64,000 nt of DNA from Isoperla grammatica (lineage: Eukaryota; Arthropoda; Insecta; Plecoptera; Perlodidae): contig OX246739.1 in NCBI GenBank assembly GCA_945910005.1, forward strand, positions 6,416,001-6,480,000, in the 5' to 3' direction. The translations under genes and the position numbers were made by a program. The notes under the pieces are model-generated. The model was not told the DNA's origin. It saw only the letters and a program-made list of their open reading frames with translations, and searched no databases. Shown here in pieces: positions 49,627-61,395 of this stretch (position 1 is the stretch's first letter; every line of letters starts with the position of its first letter).

Positions 49627-51469
49627 CGTAGAAGTAAACAAACACACCTGCGATTTTAACAGATTAGGGAATCTAGAAATATCGTGGTATTGTGTTGACC
49701 TATAAAAGAATGTGGTATAAAAGTTTATGATCAGCTTAGTGTTAAATCCATGTAATGGCTGTATTGACGCTGTTGCCCGGAAAGCTGATCAATACGCGGG
49801 TCTTCACTGTAGAGAAGTGAGGATAGTTACTGAAGCGCTCGTGCTCTAAAATACACTGCCAGGTTCATAATACTTGCCCACATGCCTTTGTACTTACTCT
49901 CTGGAAGTATAAATAAGCTCCAGAACAGTTTCTGTTTACATTTCACACCTGTGACGTCACCAGAATTCTTTCTGGCAACGTTGACAGCTTCAGTTTCGCA
50001 GGGAGTGAATTTGCACTTAAGTTTTGTAATAAACCAATGTAAACTACCTACAGTGATTGGTCATGATACGTCTTCAAATTCATAAGGGCAATAGAAGAAT
50101 GGGGAATTCGTCTATGGAAATTACACAATAATATAGAGTGCAGGGTATTTTAGATTGGGAAGTCATTGGTTTGATAACCGCCCACCCTCACTCAATCATG
50201 ACTGAAGCCAAGGTTTTTCTGTCATGAGACAGAGAGCACTGAGCTACCTCTGTCGGCATAAACTATGAATTTGGAGTCGTCATAGCAACGAACAAGAAGC
50301 AAATGGTTTATAAAGTGACCCTTACTGAAGGTTAGTTTTTGTAACCGAGTGGTTTGATAATAAATGCATTGTATTTATTTTTATTTTCTTCCCAACTAAA
50401 ATACCCTACGAAACCTGTGGACCTGAGGGGCAAGCGGTACCTGGGCACGTTTACTGCGAAACATTACTTTTTACCGGCACAGATTAGTAATTAGTTATCT
50501 GTGCTTCCGGCATTAGAATGTCGTACAATGTTTGACCACTGGCTGTGTTTGGTCGGCTCTTGGGCATCACTGGAGGGGTGGGTGGGTGCAATGAATTATG
50601 CATAGACACTGGACAGCCATCACTCAAACAGTCTAACTAAAGGGAATGCGACGTCACTGAGCAGTATAACAGAGTTATGGTCACAAACAGAAATTGCATA
50701 TAAACTTTCAAGGGGTTTAGATGTTTACATATTACATTATGGCTACATTCTTTTCATTGATGACTCAAACAGTATAAACATCCTTGGACCGTGTCATAAT
50801 TTATGTTCAAAAAACGCGCCGTTTTGTTAGCGTGGTTGCATTTTTCTTTAGAGGGCAGTGTGTTACCAACATGGACACCATCCTAACCAAAGATATTACA
50901 ATATTCCCCTAACCATATTAACAAACCACAAAGAAAATTACACAATTTTAAGCTTATTGTAGTATAAAAATATTTAATAGAAGTAATATTTATTTATTTT
51001 ATTTAAATAGTGAATAAAAAAATTGAAATTACCGAGTTAAGTTATGAAATGTTATAAAATATTTGGTAATTTAGTTTTGATGTACAACGTTGGCCAACAT
51101 GCGGAATTAAAGGCAGTTGATTTGAAACTGTCAACATCGTAACGGTTTTAGCAGTGTACGCACAAGTCAAGTAGGGCCTAGGCCGAAAAAATAATCTACA
51201 CGGTCACTTCTCGGTACCCCTACTTCACCCAGCAAGCTGTAAGTTACGTAAATTGTGTTATCAACACGTAGCCTAATTGGCAAAGCCTTGAAATAAATCT
51301 CTTGGAGCAATTTTGAAGAACCCGTGAGCTGCTCTGACTGCAGCTGTTCTTCTGCCTTCTAGAGTTGGGCGTACAGTGACAGCCTAGCTTTGGCGTATTT
51401 GCTTTGGCCTAGCCTTACCAAGGAGTTAACTAAACACACAGACTGAAACGACTACATTGTCTCTGCAAG
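49627..51469. other. Intergenic, sarcospan to Aurora
   Basis: Divergent upstream regions of the alternative sarcospan exon and of the Aurora gene. It contains a SINE remnant at 50162-50263. The last 300 bases, with several TAGGCC/CCTAGC motifs, are probably the Aurora promoter and 5' UTR. No coding frame is supported. Confidence 0.5.
50162..50263 (-). mobile_element. SINE remnant
   Basis: On the minus strand it begins CCGACAGAGGTAGCTCAGTG, the A-box region of the same tRNA-headed family as 35561. It continues with AAAACCTTGGCTTCAGTCA, similar to the start of the body, then loses similarity. The B-box is decayed or deleted. Confidence 0.6.
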
Positions 51470-54400
51470 ATGGATTTAAAAGAAAATATTCCGAACAGCG
51501 TTGGTATAGGCCTAGGCGTAGCAGTTAAGCCTAAATCGAAACATCTGAAATCTTCATGTGGGCCTGCCAGCCTAACCAACGATGATCACGACCGCCCGGT
51601 GCCCATAGCCCGGTGCCCGGTGCCAAAGTTTAGGTCTAGGCTGCCTCCATCTGCTTCGGCTGGATCTAGGGGATCGGCGGGGATATCGAAAAATCCACCG
51701 GAAGGCGTAGGCCTAGCCAAGCCTAGGCCTAGGCCTAGTACAACCAGGGCCACCCCAAGTCTAGGCCCAACACGTCATGTTCATGAACATGGAGAAATGG
51801 TAATGGTGGCATCAAACACTGAACGTGTTTTTATTCCCAAGGGATCGGGAGCCTCTCAAGATTCGAATTCGAATAGTGCCAGGCCTAAGCCTACGTCCTC
51901 TGCTCCAATGAAGTGGAAGCGCAAGGTGCCCACCACGTTACATTCCAAGATGTAAGTAAAGCAGTAAGCCTAAGCCTGTTTTAAGCCAGGATTGGTTTTC
52001 ACAGATAAATTATTAATATTAGCCGTGAATAATTCTTCCATTTGAATAACATTCGAAAAGGATGCAATGAGCTTCCAGGCTAGCGGGCTAGCCTACCTGG
52101 GAGTTTGACGAGCCCCTGGCAAGGGAATTTATAGACCTTGGCCTGTATCTAGCCCAATCCCAATTGACGTTTGTATGTGATGATTGGTCCCATATAGGCC
52201 TACCTATAACTATTTTGGTTTTGTAAAAAACTGATAATTAAAATTAAAATGTATACACCATAGTTTACTAGCCTAGGCTATCCCTGCTTTAGTGCAAGGA
52301 TAGTAATAGGCCTACATAGGCCTAGGCATAGATCCTACACTTATACTATTCACATTTTACTTAATGGTGCAAGCAACCTAAAACAGTACCGGTAGGCTAG
52401 CTATTCTGAGTACATTAAGATTTAAGTTGGATAGGGTACTGATACCTTGGTTCTTATGCATGCTTTTTATTTTCTAGTTTACAATCCACAGAAAATAAAC
52501 TACCCATTCCTGTCGAACATTCTGGTCGCAGAATTAAGAATAAACCAGTTGAAGATATGATTAGCTCACAAATGTACGTATATTAACTAATATATGACTA
52601 GGCCTAGGAATGACTTCGGGCCTCCCTTGTCAGTCACAGAAAGTATCACCCGCCCCCCTCCTCTTTAATGATGTCACAACAATTCAAAACCGTCCACCAC
52701 TTTTTAACCCCTTAACTCCCACACAGCCACCTACACACAGTCAAATTCAAGCCACATGCTTACTGTAGAAAAATAGTATCCACTATAAATCATGTTTTTG
52801 CCAGTGAACACTGGTTGTAGCTTTGCGCTATTTGGAATTGATCAACTTGTGTTTCGTTTCAACAATCAGGTTAAAAGTTTCTCAAAGCAAATCAATTCTA
52901 AATAACTTGAAATGTTCAAGACACAAGGCACCGCCCAAGTTGGACAAATTGGCCATCACTAAAGCAACTGAACCGGAGACCAGCACACATACCGGTATAG
53001 CAGGTGAACCGGAGACCAACACATGTACTGGTATGGCAGCTGAACCGGAGACCAGCACACATACCGGTATAGCAGGTGAACCGGAGACCAACACATGTAC
53101 TGGTATGGCAGCTGAACCGGAGACCAGCGCACATACCGGTATAGCAGGTGAACCGGAGACCAACACATGTACTGGTATGGCAGCTGAACCTGAGACCAGC
53201 ACACATACCGGTGTAGCAGGTGAAGCGGAGACCAACATACATACCGGTACGACTACTGCAGTAGCCACGAGTACAACAGATGAAGAATCTTCCAAACCAT
53301 GCGAACGGTAAACATATTATTTTACACTTTAGAATTAATTTGTATAAAAGTTCTGTATTATTTTATTTTTTTTCTGTGCAGAGATGGCTTCCTCAGCCAT
53401 TCATCTTCCTCACTATCCAATATAAAATGGCTTCTTTTTCTGTATTATACTAAGTAACTAAAACTGGTTAGGTATTTCATGTCAACCTTCGCCTGCTTTT
53501 GCTGTTTTTTAACGCGTCTGCACCATAACATATAAGCATACTGGTATGCTCTCCGGTATCCCAACCCTTTCCTGTTTTGCCTTTGAACGAAGTCCTGCCT
53601 GATAACCATCCTGGCACCATATTTTTTGGTTAACATAAAAGTAATGTCTTCTGCTTATAATATCAGAATTCTTAAGTTAAGTGTATTGTACCTATATACT
53701 TAATTTTTTTTACCTAAGTTAAGAACATGGAAATCCACTCAGGTCTCAGACTAGAACTCAAAAGGTGACCAGTGTCTAAGAGGTGGGTGTTGGTGGTTCA
53801 TGATGGCAATTCTTGTTGCTTTACATCTGTTTTCGCGATCATGCAATTCAAGATGGTGACTACACTACAAAAATCCGGGCCTTATGTCAAGGTGGGATTC
53901 CATCCATCCGTGATGACTTGTGCGGCTGGAGAGCAAGCCCTAGCATATGGCCGTCCGTTTGAATCCCGCATAAGAAGGCGTGGTTCCCTCCCATCATTCT
54001 CAATAGCATTTATATAGCAATAATAAGGAATGTTAAGCAACCAGAATCATCGAACCCACATCCGGGGGTTGCATGTACACTGAAGGGTCTGCACTCTAAC
54101 AGTATTGGCCACTCCAGGGGTCAATGGTGTTCAAGGTCTTGGGTTCATCTTTAACTGTTCACCATACACATTGTTGACATGTATTTGTTACTAGCGATAG
54201 ATCATAACGTCTCCGTAGTCTTGTTTGTTGTGTCATAAACAAGCTGTGTTAATAATTCATTACAGGTCAGTGCAATCGAAAACTGTTTCGGACGATGCCA
54301 GTGTATTCAAAGCTCCCGCTCCGGTGGCTCAACCTGTGCGCAAGCCCGCAGCCAGTTCGAGTGTAGACGAGTCAATTCTAGTGGTTGGAGAGTATAGTTC

Positions 54401-57090
54401 AGCAGCGAAGTAAGTTTCAGCATCGTCTACGTAATTTTATTTGCATGTGTCTAACTTAACTTTATTTATTCACAATGCATTTCAGTAGGCCTACTGTAGC
54501 TGGTAGTCTACATGGCATCTACGTCTGGGCGCCCCCATTCATGGGTTGATTGGTCCCATCTGTTACAGACAAAAATTGATAACGGCCTTACTAATGCCAT
54601 CCACTATTGCATTCTAGGGGCTGCAGATGGAAGCTTGCCGACTTCGATATTGGCCGATCACTTGGACAAGGCAAATTTGGCTGTGTTTATCTCGTGCGAG
54701 AAAAGATTACCAAGTTTATATGTGCCTTGAAAGTCCTTAAAAAACTGCAAGTGCAAGAAGCTGGCGTAGAACATCAACTCAAACGGGAGATAGAGATTCA
54801 ATCACATCTAAGGTAAGCCCCTGATTAGGAGGATATTGATGCGATAAGATTTTAGGCATATCCAGTGTTCTCCTTTTTTATGTATTTATTTAGAATGTCA
54901 TGAGTACATCATTTACATGGAAGCCAACAACTGCAATTTTAAAATTGGTTCCAGTTGTTTGTTTAGGCCTACCATTGCAATTTCTTTGGTGACTATAAGC
55001 CCATGGAAATTCAATGACATCTTGAAATTCGTGACCTTTTAAAATTAATTGTCCCTGTAGTCATAGCCGTTAATTGAGGTAAACTGTTAGCATATTATCT
55101 CTCACACAGATTGCCTCACATTGCCCTAAGCCTTTTGGGCACTGTCCTATCAACAACACAAAACAGTGTAAAATAGTGTTAGTGTAACTTATAGGTATAC
55201 CATTAGAATTGTTGTTTTCAGGCACAAAAATATCTTGAAATTGTACAGCTATTTCCACGATGAAGAACGAGTCTACTTGATTTTAGAATATGCAGAGGGA
55301 GGAGAATTGTATAATGAACTAAAAAAACAACCCAACAAACGATTTGATGAAACAAGGTAAATAAATAACGTGTAGTCTTATTTCATTCGAGCCCACTTAT
55401 AAGGAACCCGCTTTTAAGGAAATTAGCTCCATTCCCCTTTAAAAGTGAAAGCAAATAATATTAATTCACGTATAAGGAAGTTCGGTTTTAACATAGATAC
55501 ATATTTTGAAACCACTTCAGCTTTTACAAACTAGTAGAAGTAACTAGTTACTAGTTCTTTGGATTCTGTTGTTGATCAACTAGCTAGTTAAAAGTAAAAC
55601 AGAAACATGTCAATCAAATTAGACTGTAGTAATTAGGCTACTAATATGATACATACTTTACTACAGTAGTTTGAAGTAGGGTTGATTTCATTGTTTAGTC
55701 TTCTCTTAAGTTACCTTAGACAAAAATAAGTGTTTGATGTTTATTTAAGACTATACTATTTGTAATTTTAATTAATTTACTGTTCAGGACTGCAATGTAT
55801 ATATATCAGCTGGCTGATGCTCTCTCATACTGTCATGGCAAAGGAGTAATCCACAGAGACATAAAAGGTGAAAATCTTCTCTTGTCGAAGGGAAACATCA
55901 AGATCGCAGACTTTGGGTGGTCGGTACACTCTCCCTCTTCAAAGTAAGCACTCTACTACTTTACCTACCAGTCTGCAAAGCACACATGTTATACATGATG
56001 TCCCTCTACATGATTCTTGCCCCTTTGTTCTTTCAGACGAGAAACGTTGTGTGGGACTCTCGACTATCTTCCTCCCGAGATGGTTATGAAAGAGAAACAC
56101 GATGCAGCTGTTGATATATGGAGCTTGGGTGTGCTCTGTTATGAATGTTTGGTGGGTAAACCACCATTCATGGCCACGTCTTTCGACAGCACCTACAAGA
56201 ATATTGTCGCAGGAATTTTTAGTTACCCAGATCATATGTCTGCGGACGCCCGAAATCTCATTTCAAGGGTAAGTAGTCTTAAGTGAGTTGCATTATAGAG
56301 GTAGGATGCCAAAAACTTGACTGAGTAGTGATGGTAAGCCACAACACAATAGAAACACATAAGACACAATAATAAACAAAACTTGAATGTTTTTGGTCAC
56401 AACTTCCTCAGTAAGTCTTGAAAGAGAGAGACCTTGAACTAAGTAGCACAGGCCTAGTCTTAACTCCACATTAAACAGCAATGGGTAGTTTGCAATATTA
56501 AACCATGCATAATGAATGGTATTTTTAAGAGTAGGTTCGATTCTAGGTTATCCTTTAGAGTTTATGAATTACGAAAAGTGTAGCCGACATTAAAACAACT
56601 GAAAAATATCTATCTTTGATTGGTTACCGCTCACTTGTCGATGGTGTTCGGAGCCTACAGGGTTGGTTTAGTCGCTTTAAATTAAAGTCCCCCACTGCAA
56701 ATCAGTTTTGTTACTGAGTGGGTAGACTCTAAATCTGAATTTATTTATTTTTATTTTATTTTTATTATATCGGAAGCTCGCGTTGGGAAAACGAAAACAG
56801 TCCTTCTGGTCATGCTGAACATGTCATACATATATTGTAGGTAATCAAACTTATTGTAATTAAATAATACCATTATAATAACTTGGAAAATAGAAGGAAC
56901 TTGTTTCCCAGTTTTGAAACAGGAGCTTGTCAACATCATACTGTGTCCATGTATTTATATGTGCATGTGGTTTATTTTTCAGATGCTAGTGCGAAAGCCC
57001 GAAGAGCGGATTCCTTTAAAAGAAGTTATGATGCACCCTTGGGTCTTGAAAGGGCTCTGTGATAAAGAACACTTGAAAAAGAAAGCGTGA
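51470..57090 (+). CDS. aurA: Aurora kinase (probably Aurora A-type), 9 exons, 661 aa
   Basis: Exons: 51470-51951, 52478-52573, 52870-53307, 54266-54409, 54618-54812, 55222-55356, 55788-55943, 56037-56268, 56983-57090. All are GT-AG with matching phases (seven phase-2 junctions, then one phase 0). Aurora kinases are Ser/Thr kinases driving centrosome maturation, spindle assembly and chromosome segregation. Kinase domain about 391-650: P-loop GQGKFG 403-408, ATP-binding Lys425, helix C Glu444, HRD 519-521, DFG 538-540, activation loop RETLCGT with Thr552, then YLPPEM. The N-terminal tail (about 390 aa) starts MDLKEN, a KEN degron at the same place as in Aurora A, and has ERVFIPKG (118-125), resembling the Aurora A A-box. 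Eight 12-residue repeats (227-322) are unusual. Residue 524 is Gly where the family has Pro (IKPEN). Ser461 and Glu480 sit at positions that separate Aurora A (Gly, Thr) from B (Asn, Glu), so class is not fully settled; the long KEN-bearing tail favours A. Confidence 0.96.
52097..52114 (+). repeat. Short match to the foldback element at 63438-63827
   Basis: TGGGAGTTTGACGAGCC in Aurora intron 1 matches exactly 17 bases of the right arm of the foldback element near the window end. Flanking similarity is weak. Possibly a decayed relative of that element. Confidence 0.4.
52970..53257 (+). repeat. In-frame 36-bp minisatellite in Aurora exon 3
   Basis: Eight 36-bp units encode alternating 12-mers of the forms [12 protein letters not shown] and [12 protein letters not shown], so the effective period is 72 bp with four pairs. 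The first three pairs are nearly identical; the last unit is the most diverged. All copies keep frame and no stop arises. Antisense open frames over this stretch are by-products of the repeat. Confidence 0.95.
56639..56734 (-). repeat. Dispersed repeat, copy 2
   Basis: Reverse-oriented relative of 29654-29753, here in the last Aurora intron. Order of shared blocks is preserved: GAGTCTACCCACTC, GCAGTGGGGGACTTTA, AAAGCGACTAAACC, GAACACCATCG. Indels of 2-8 bases separate the copies. Confidence 0.7.
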
Positions 57091-59266
57091 GATTGCTCAG
57101 GATTTCTTCACCCCTAACTGGAGAACACATTTTTATTTTTGTTGCAAACTATTAGTATGTAGACATTGGGTTATGTCACCCTGATTTTTAGAAAAGTTCC
57201 AGGCTTTTTTTAAGTCCATCAACACTACAAATCCATTAGAGTAGAACATTGATTTTCAGAGTGTAAATTCACTAAATTGCATTGTTTCTTTTGTAGTGTC
57301 GATGCCTTAAAAAAGCATTTTCAAATTGTTTCTGTCTTCAATATCAACAGTTCCTGCAATGCAATCATGTAACTTTGGTTGATATGATAAAAATCGAGCA
57401 CATGTTCGTACGTAAAGCTCTTTAGGTTCTTTGAAATAATTGTGTTGCAAATGAGAATCCGAGAATTTGAAGAAGTTCATAGAAACTTGTCAAAATCCAG
57501 CAAGCTATGAGTGACATAGGCCGTCTTTTGTTTTTATTGAAAGCCTATGATTTTGACATTCAGGTCATGTACCGTACTTTGACCAGAACGACCAATGACA
57601 ATGTTTAACAATCACAACAACCAGCCCGGTCGCAATTATGGTATGCACCCTCAATTCATCTGCAATAATCATACTTTATATGGAACGTACTATGTACCAA
57701 AATGTACTTTTTAATTAGTAGATCCACAGAGTAACTACTCACAGCACATGTTTATTGTAATATTCCTCTGTGTTCTATGTAGTCGAAAGCTATAGCATGT
57801 CCTACTTTAATTTGTGATAAACACGGTCCTTTCTGCCATTTGTTGGTATCGAAAGCTCTGAAAGTGGCTGGGAGGGGGCGATCGAGAGCGCACACGATCG
57901 CAACCTACGGGATTGAGCTACGTGATCGCTCTGAACGATATTCATCGTCACCGGGACGGTTGAGATCGAGTGCTCAACGTTCAATAGCGTTATTGAGCTG
58001 TACATGATCCCAGTCAAGAGATAACGATCGTTAAAGCATACGATTTTAATTGCTATCGACCAAAGTTACATGATCGCAGTGTTGGACACCCTTCACTAGT
58101 GGTAACTCAGTAGCCTACTGTACAACCCAAAGAAGTCTTCAATTCACTAGAACTTCTTGATAACAAACTGATTTTGAAGTCCCTGAGGGTTCTCTGCTCA
58201 TGTTTGTGGGAATGCATCATCTTAATGAAGTACTGTTATTTATATCAAATGAAAATAATGTTCTGGTCTATGACAGTTTTTTTTGTATAAAGACATTTAA
58301 TTATAAATATTTAGGAACTCACATGTTTTAGTTTTACTTGTATCATACATAAATCATAATCATTTTTGTGTTAGACATGGTAATACTTAATTAAAGGCAT
58401 ATTGAAAGCATTGACTGTAATTACTAATTTATTTTAATCCTTAAATTATTTCAGTAATGTTGGGGGAAAAAATTGAAATACAAATCGGTCCCTATTCAAA
58501 CAAGTTATGACTGAGTAATTTTGTGAACAGTGTGTGTTGGATGACGTCATCTCCTGTGACGTAGACGGATGGCAGCCACCGCACTCGACTACGATACTGA
58601 GAACCTGCGAGGTGCTTCACAGGCCCCCTACTTCTCCAGCCCAGACTAACAAGGCGTTGGGCCAAACCCAAAGATCAGGCAGCTGCAGTGGAATGGTGTA
58701 GTAAAGTATATTTTAAGTGTAGGAGTTCCCTACATTTCAAACACTTCGTACGCACAAAGTGAAAAGAAAATCGGAGAAAAAAAGAAGCATGGCTAAAAAC
58801 GTTTAGTAGGCAAAAATCTCCGCTCAAAACGCAATTTTATTTGGAAGGTATCACACACATTACACATACATGTTTGAAGAATTGTTCTAGATTGAAAAGA
58901 AATTCACATTTACTGAACTTGCTGCTAAGGAGCTCATTAGGCCTGGTCCACATTTTGTCATCAACCTATACAATCTAAATAACATGTGCTCTTGTGAGCG
59001 TATATGTATCAAGATCCTGTTCTATTATAAAACTGATCTGCAAGGAGCATTATGGTCACATTGTTATAATGGTAAGGACATACACATAACTGAAGGCTCC
59101 GCCGAGAACAATCACATTAGCTATATCAGTCATAACTCTGGATCGCTCTCAGCGGAAATTGTTGTATGTCAGTCCGAAATTGATTCAGTCGAGGCCCAGG
59201 CAACCAAATCTGTAGGTACCTATTTGGTTTTTTTGAACTTATAAAACTATGGAACACAAAATGTAT
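57091..59266. other. Intergenic, Aurora 3' UTR and downstream
   Basis: Starts with the Aurora 3' UTR, whose end is not evident (a variant ATTAAA occurs at about 58391). 57870-58080 carries a cluster of GATCG-containing motifs and looks like part of an interspersed element. Around 58535-58660 a less AT-rich patch has the palindrome GATGACGTCATC and a 26-codon ATG frame, which I do not call. An 86-codon frame at 58984-59244 lacks family resemblance. Confidence 0.45.
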
Positions 59267-60028
59267 CTATTTGAAAGTGTGTGTTCCCAACATCGTGGTG
59301 AAATCGGCAGGTTTACGAAAAAAGTCTTCTAAAAGAATGACATTCTTTTTACCAATTGCATATTTTGAATTCTTCCATGGTAAAATACCTTTGGGTTCCA
59401 ACTGCTTCACATCGCCCTTTTTGAATGCCAGTGTTTTTGTTTGCATTGGTAGTTCAGGAGAGAAAATAGAGATATAGGAACCATTTTGTTGATAAATTCT
59501 GAGAGGATAATTTGAAGTAAACATACGTATAGAAACACTTACTACTAAAAGCGCTACTCCCAATATAAACAGCTGTTCATTATTTTCAACCATTTCTCCG
59601 ATCTTGGTCGTTATTGAAAAGATCTCGGTGTTTCCTTGCACAGTTTTATAAATGCTACCTCCAAACAGAAGAATTACAGACAATGTTGATATTCCTTGAG
59701 CGAGTAATACATACACATCCAATGGGGCTTTATAAATGAGATCATACCCAGAAGGTACACGGTCATTGACTCTCAATTTTTCCTCGCGTGCAGGAGAACT
59801 TTTCTTGGTTAATGTTCTAAATGTCAATGCCAAAGGCCTATAGAACTGTGAGGGAAGTACGTCTTTAAAAAATGGTTGTGAAAGGCTTTTATAATGATAG
59901 TTCTTTCCACACGTGCAGTGATGAATGTTTAGAAATTTACTTGCGAAAAGTCTTCCATGAAGGGACGTAACAGATCTTGGTAAGGAGCACATCACCATAT
60001 TCCACGACCGAGTCCGAATGGATATCAT
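59267..60028 (-). CDS. Probable mitochondrial two-TM protein, TMEM70/TMEM186/TMEM223-like
   Basis: A single coding exon of 253 aa from ATG 60028 to TAG 59267. The N-terminus (MISIRTRSWNMVMCSLPRS...) is Arg-rich and lacks acidic residues, like a mitochondrial presequence. Two hydrophobic segments lie at about 105-127 (after the motif YDLIYKAPLD) and 150-168, followed by a beta-like C-terminal part ending near FFRKPADFTTMLG. This layout, an aromatic-rich I/VY motif, two TM helices and a conserved C-terminal F...LG, fits the TMEM70/186/223 family of inner-membrane proteins involved in respiratory complex assembly. Within it I favour TMEM186 but cannot prove it. A splice acceptor (GTTGTAG) at about 60040 and a good donor (AAGCG|GTGAGA) at 60197 suggest a short 5' noncoding exon, with the promoter just beyond 60240. 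Confidence 0.72.
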   Translation of the reverse strand: MISIRTRSWNMVMCSLPRSVTSLHGRLFASKFLNIHHCTCGKNYHYKSLSQPFFKDVLPSQFYRPLALTFRTLTKKSSPAREEKLRVNDRVPSGYDLIYKAPLDVYVLLAQGISTLSVILLFGGSIYKTVQGNTEIFSITTKIGEMVENNEQLFILGVALLVVSVSIRMFTSNYPLRIYQQNGSYISIFSPELPMQTKTLAFKKGDVKQLEPKGILPWKNSKYAIGKKNVILLEDFFRKPADFTTMLGTHTFK

Positions 60029-61395
60029 TTCTTCAAAGTCTACAACCAAGCGTTATATATTTTGAAAAAAAGTAGATCGTAACCCGCCAAAGATTGGTTT
60101 GGCTTTGGTCGTACCTACCAGACCAGGTTTGACAGCTGAGAAAATGTAGGGTTATGTTGGTTGGTTAACGCCCACAAACGAGCATATTGTTCTCACCGCT
60201 TTGTAGAGATGTATTTCACTGTGTGGACTACAATGGCGGGAAGATTGAAAAACCGAACGAGTAGGTGGCCATCGCCCTGAGAAAAGGAGAAGGACGGAGG
60301 AAACTACCATACATGATCAATTCTGCATGAGCATAACATGAAAGTGTCACCTACAGTTCGCAAAATTGCCTGAAAAATCGTCACGAGAATCCATTATGTC
60401 ATTGCTATGCATCAAGGCCACGGCCGAACAACGCATAAATATAATACTTGACTTACCGTGGGGGATAAACATTGGGGGGGGGGGGGGGGGGGGAGCGTCT
60501 GCTCCATTGAAACGGTACTCTTCACCCCCGCTGTCGAGTGTCGAGCCCTAGGCCCACCGAAGAGTTGAACCGATAATCTCCCCCCCCCCTCTATCGAGAA
60601 GATTAGGCTCGTCGATCTCCGTGCCACACGTGTGACCCCACGTGTGACACCCCAACGTACTCGGACTCCTGGTTTTCGTTGAGAGTCTCGATGTCTCGGA
60701 TTGGGTCCATGGGTCCTATAACTGCAATTGGAACAGCAAATTTAATAATGAATTATACTAGTACACCACAGCAGTGTAGAAGTAGCAGTAAATTTGCAGA
60801 ATACAGTGGAAAGTTCCATGTAACAAGTAATTGGTTTATGCTATAGGTTTGTATTGCTGTACCATTAGAATGTCATAAATAATTAATTAAACGAATCTTT
60901 ATAGTAGAACAAATACTTGTGTAAAAATGGTTTCTGGAATTCCTAAATGTATTTGATGATCTATGTTTGAAAGTTACTTTGAGTTTATTTAGTTAGCCTG
61001 TATTTTAGGTATCAAAATATTAAAATTGTTAATCATGTAACATTCATAAAAACAGAAATTAACAGTTGTAAAACACGTGAACATATACTAGGAAGGATTG
61101 CAATTACATATTATTTAATAAGTTTCAGAAGATCAAGATAGGCAAAAAATGCATGTAAGAAATACACATATTATGGAAGAAAAATCATGGCGGTCAAAGA
61201 TTACTGGCTTCGACCTCTGATAAGAATGTGATGATGGCAGCATATTCAGTTTAAATGATTAAAATAATGGTGCTGGATTAGTTATTGAAATAACCGTTAG
61301 CTAGTGAGTGTAAATAAGTGGTTCGAGAATGAAGTGTATTTCTATGTTCTGACATAAGTGTTGTGACAAGTATAGTATATTAAATTGATTGTACA
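60029..61395. other. Divergent intergenic region, TMEM-like gene to LRR gene
   Basis: 60.04-60.35 kb holds the inferred 5' noncoding exon and promoter of the minus-strand gene. A 20-G tract (60474-60493) lies near a C-tract at 60580-60589, forming an imperfect inverted G/C pair about 90 bases apart. The remaining AT-rich 700 bases precede the LRR gene, and no TATA-like promoter can be singled out. Confidence 0.5.

Noticed and set aside
52882..53295. Antisense open frames of 81-137 codons over the Aurora exon 3 repeat
   Set aside because: They arise because a 36-bp repeat free of stops in one frame is often free of stops in others. The sense strand has splice sites and continuity with the kinase.
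58984..59244. 86-codon plus-strand frame between Aurora and the TMEM-like gene
   Set aside because: Has an ATG but no domain or convincing splice sites; may lie in a 3' UTR.
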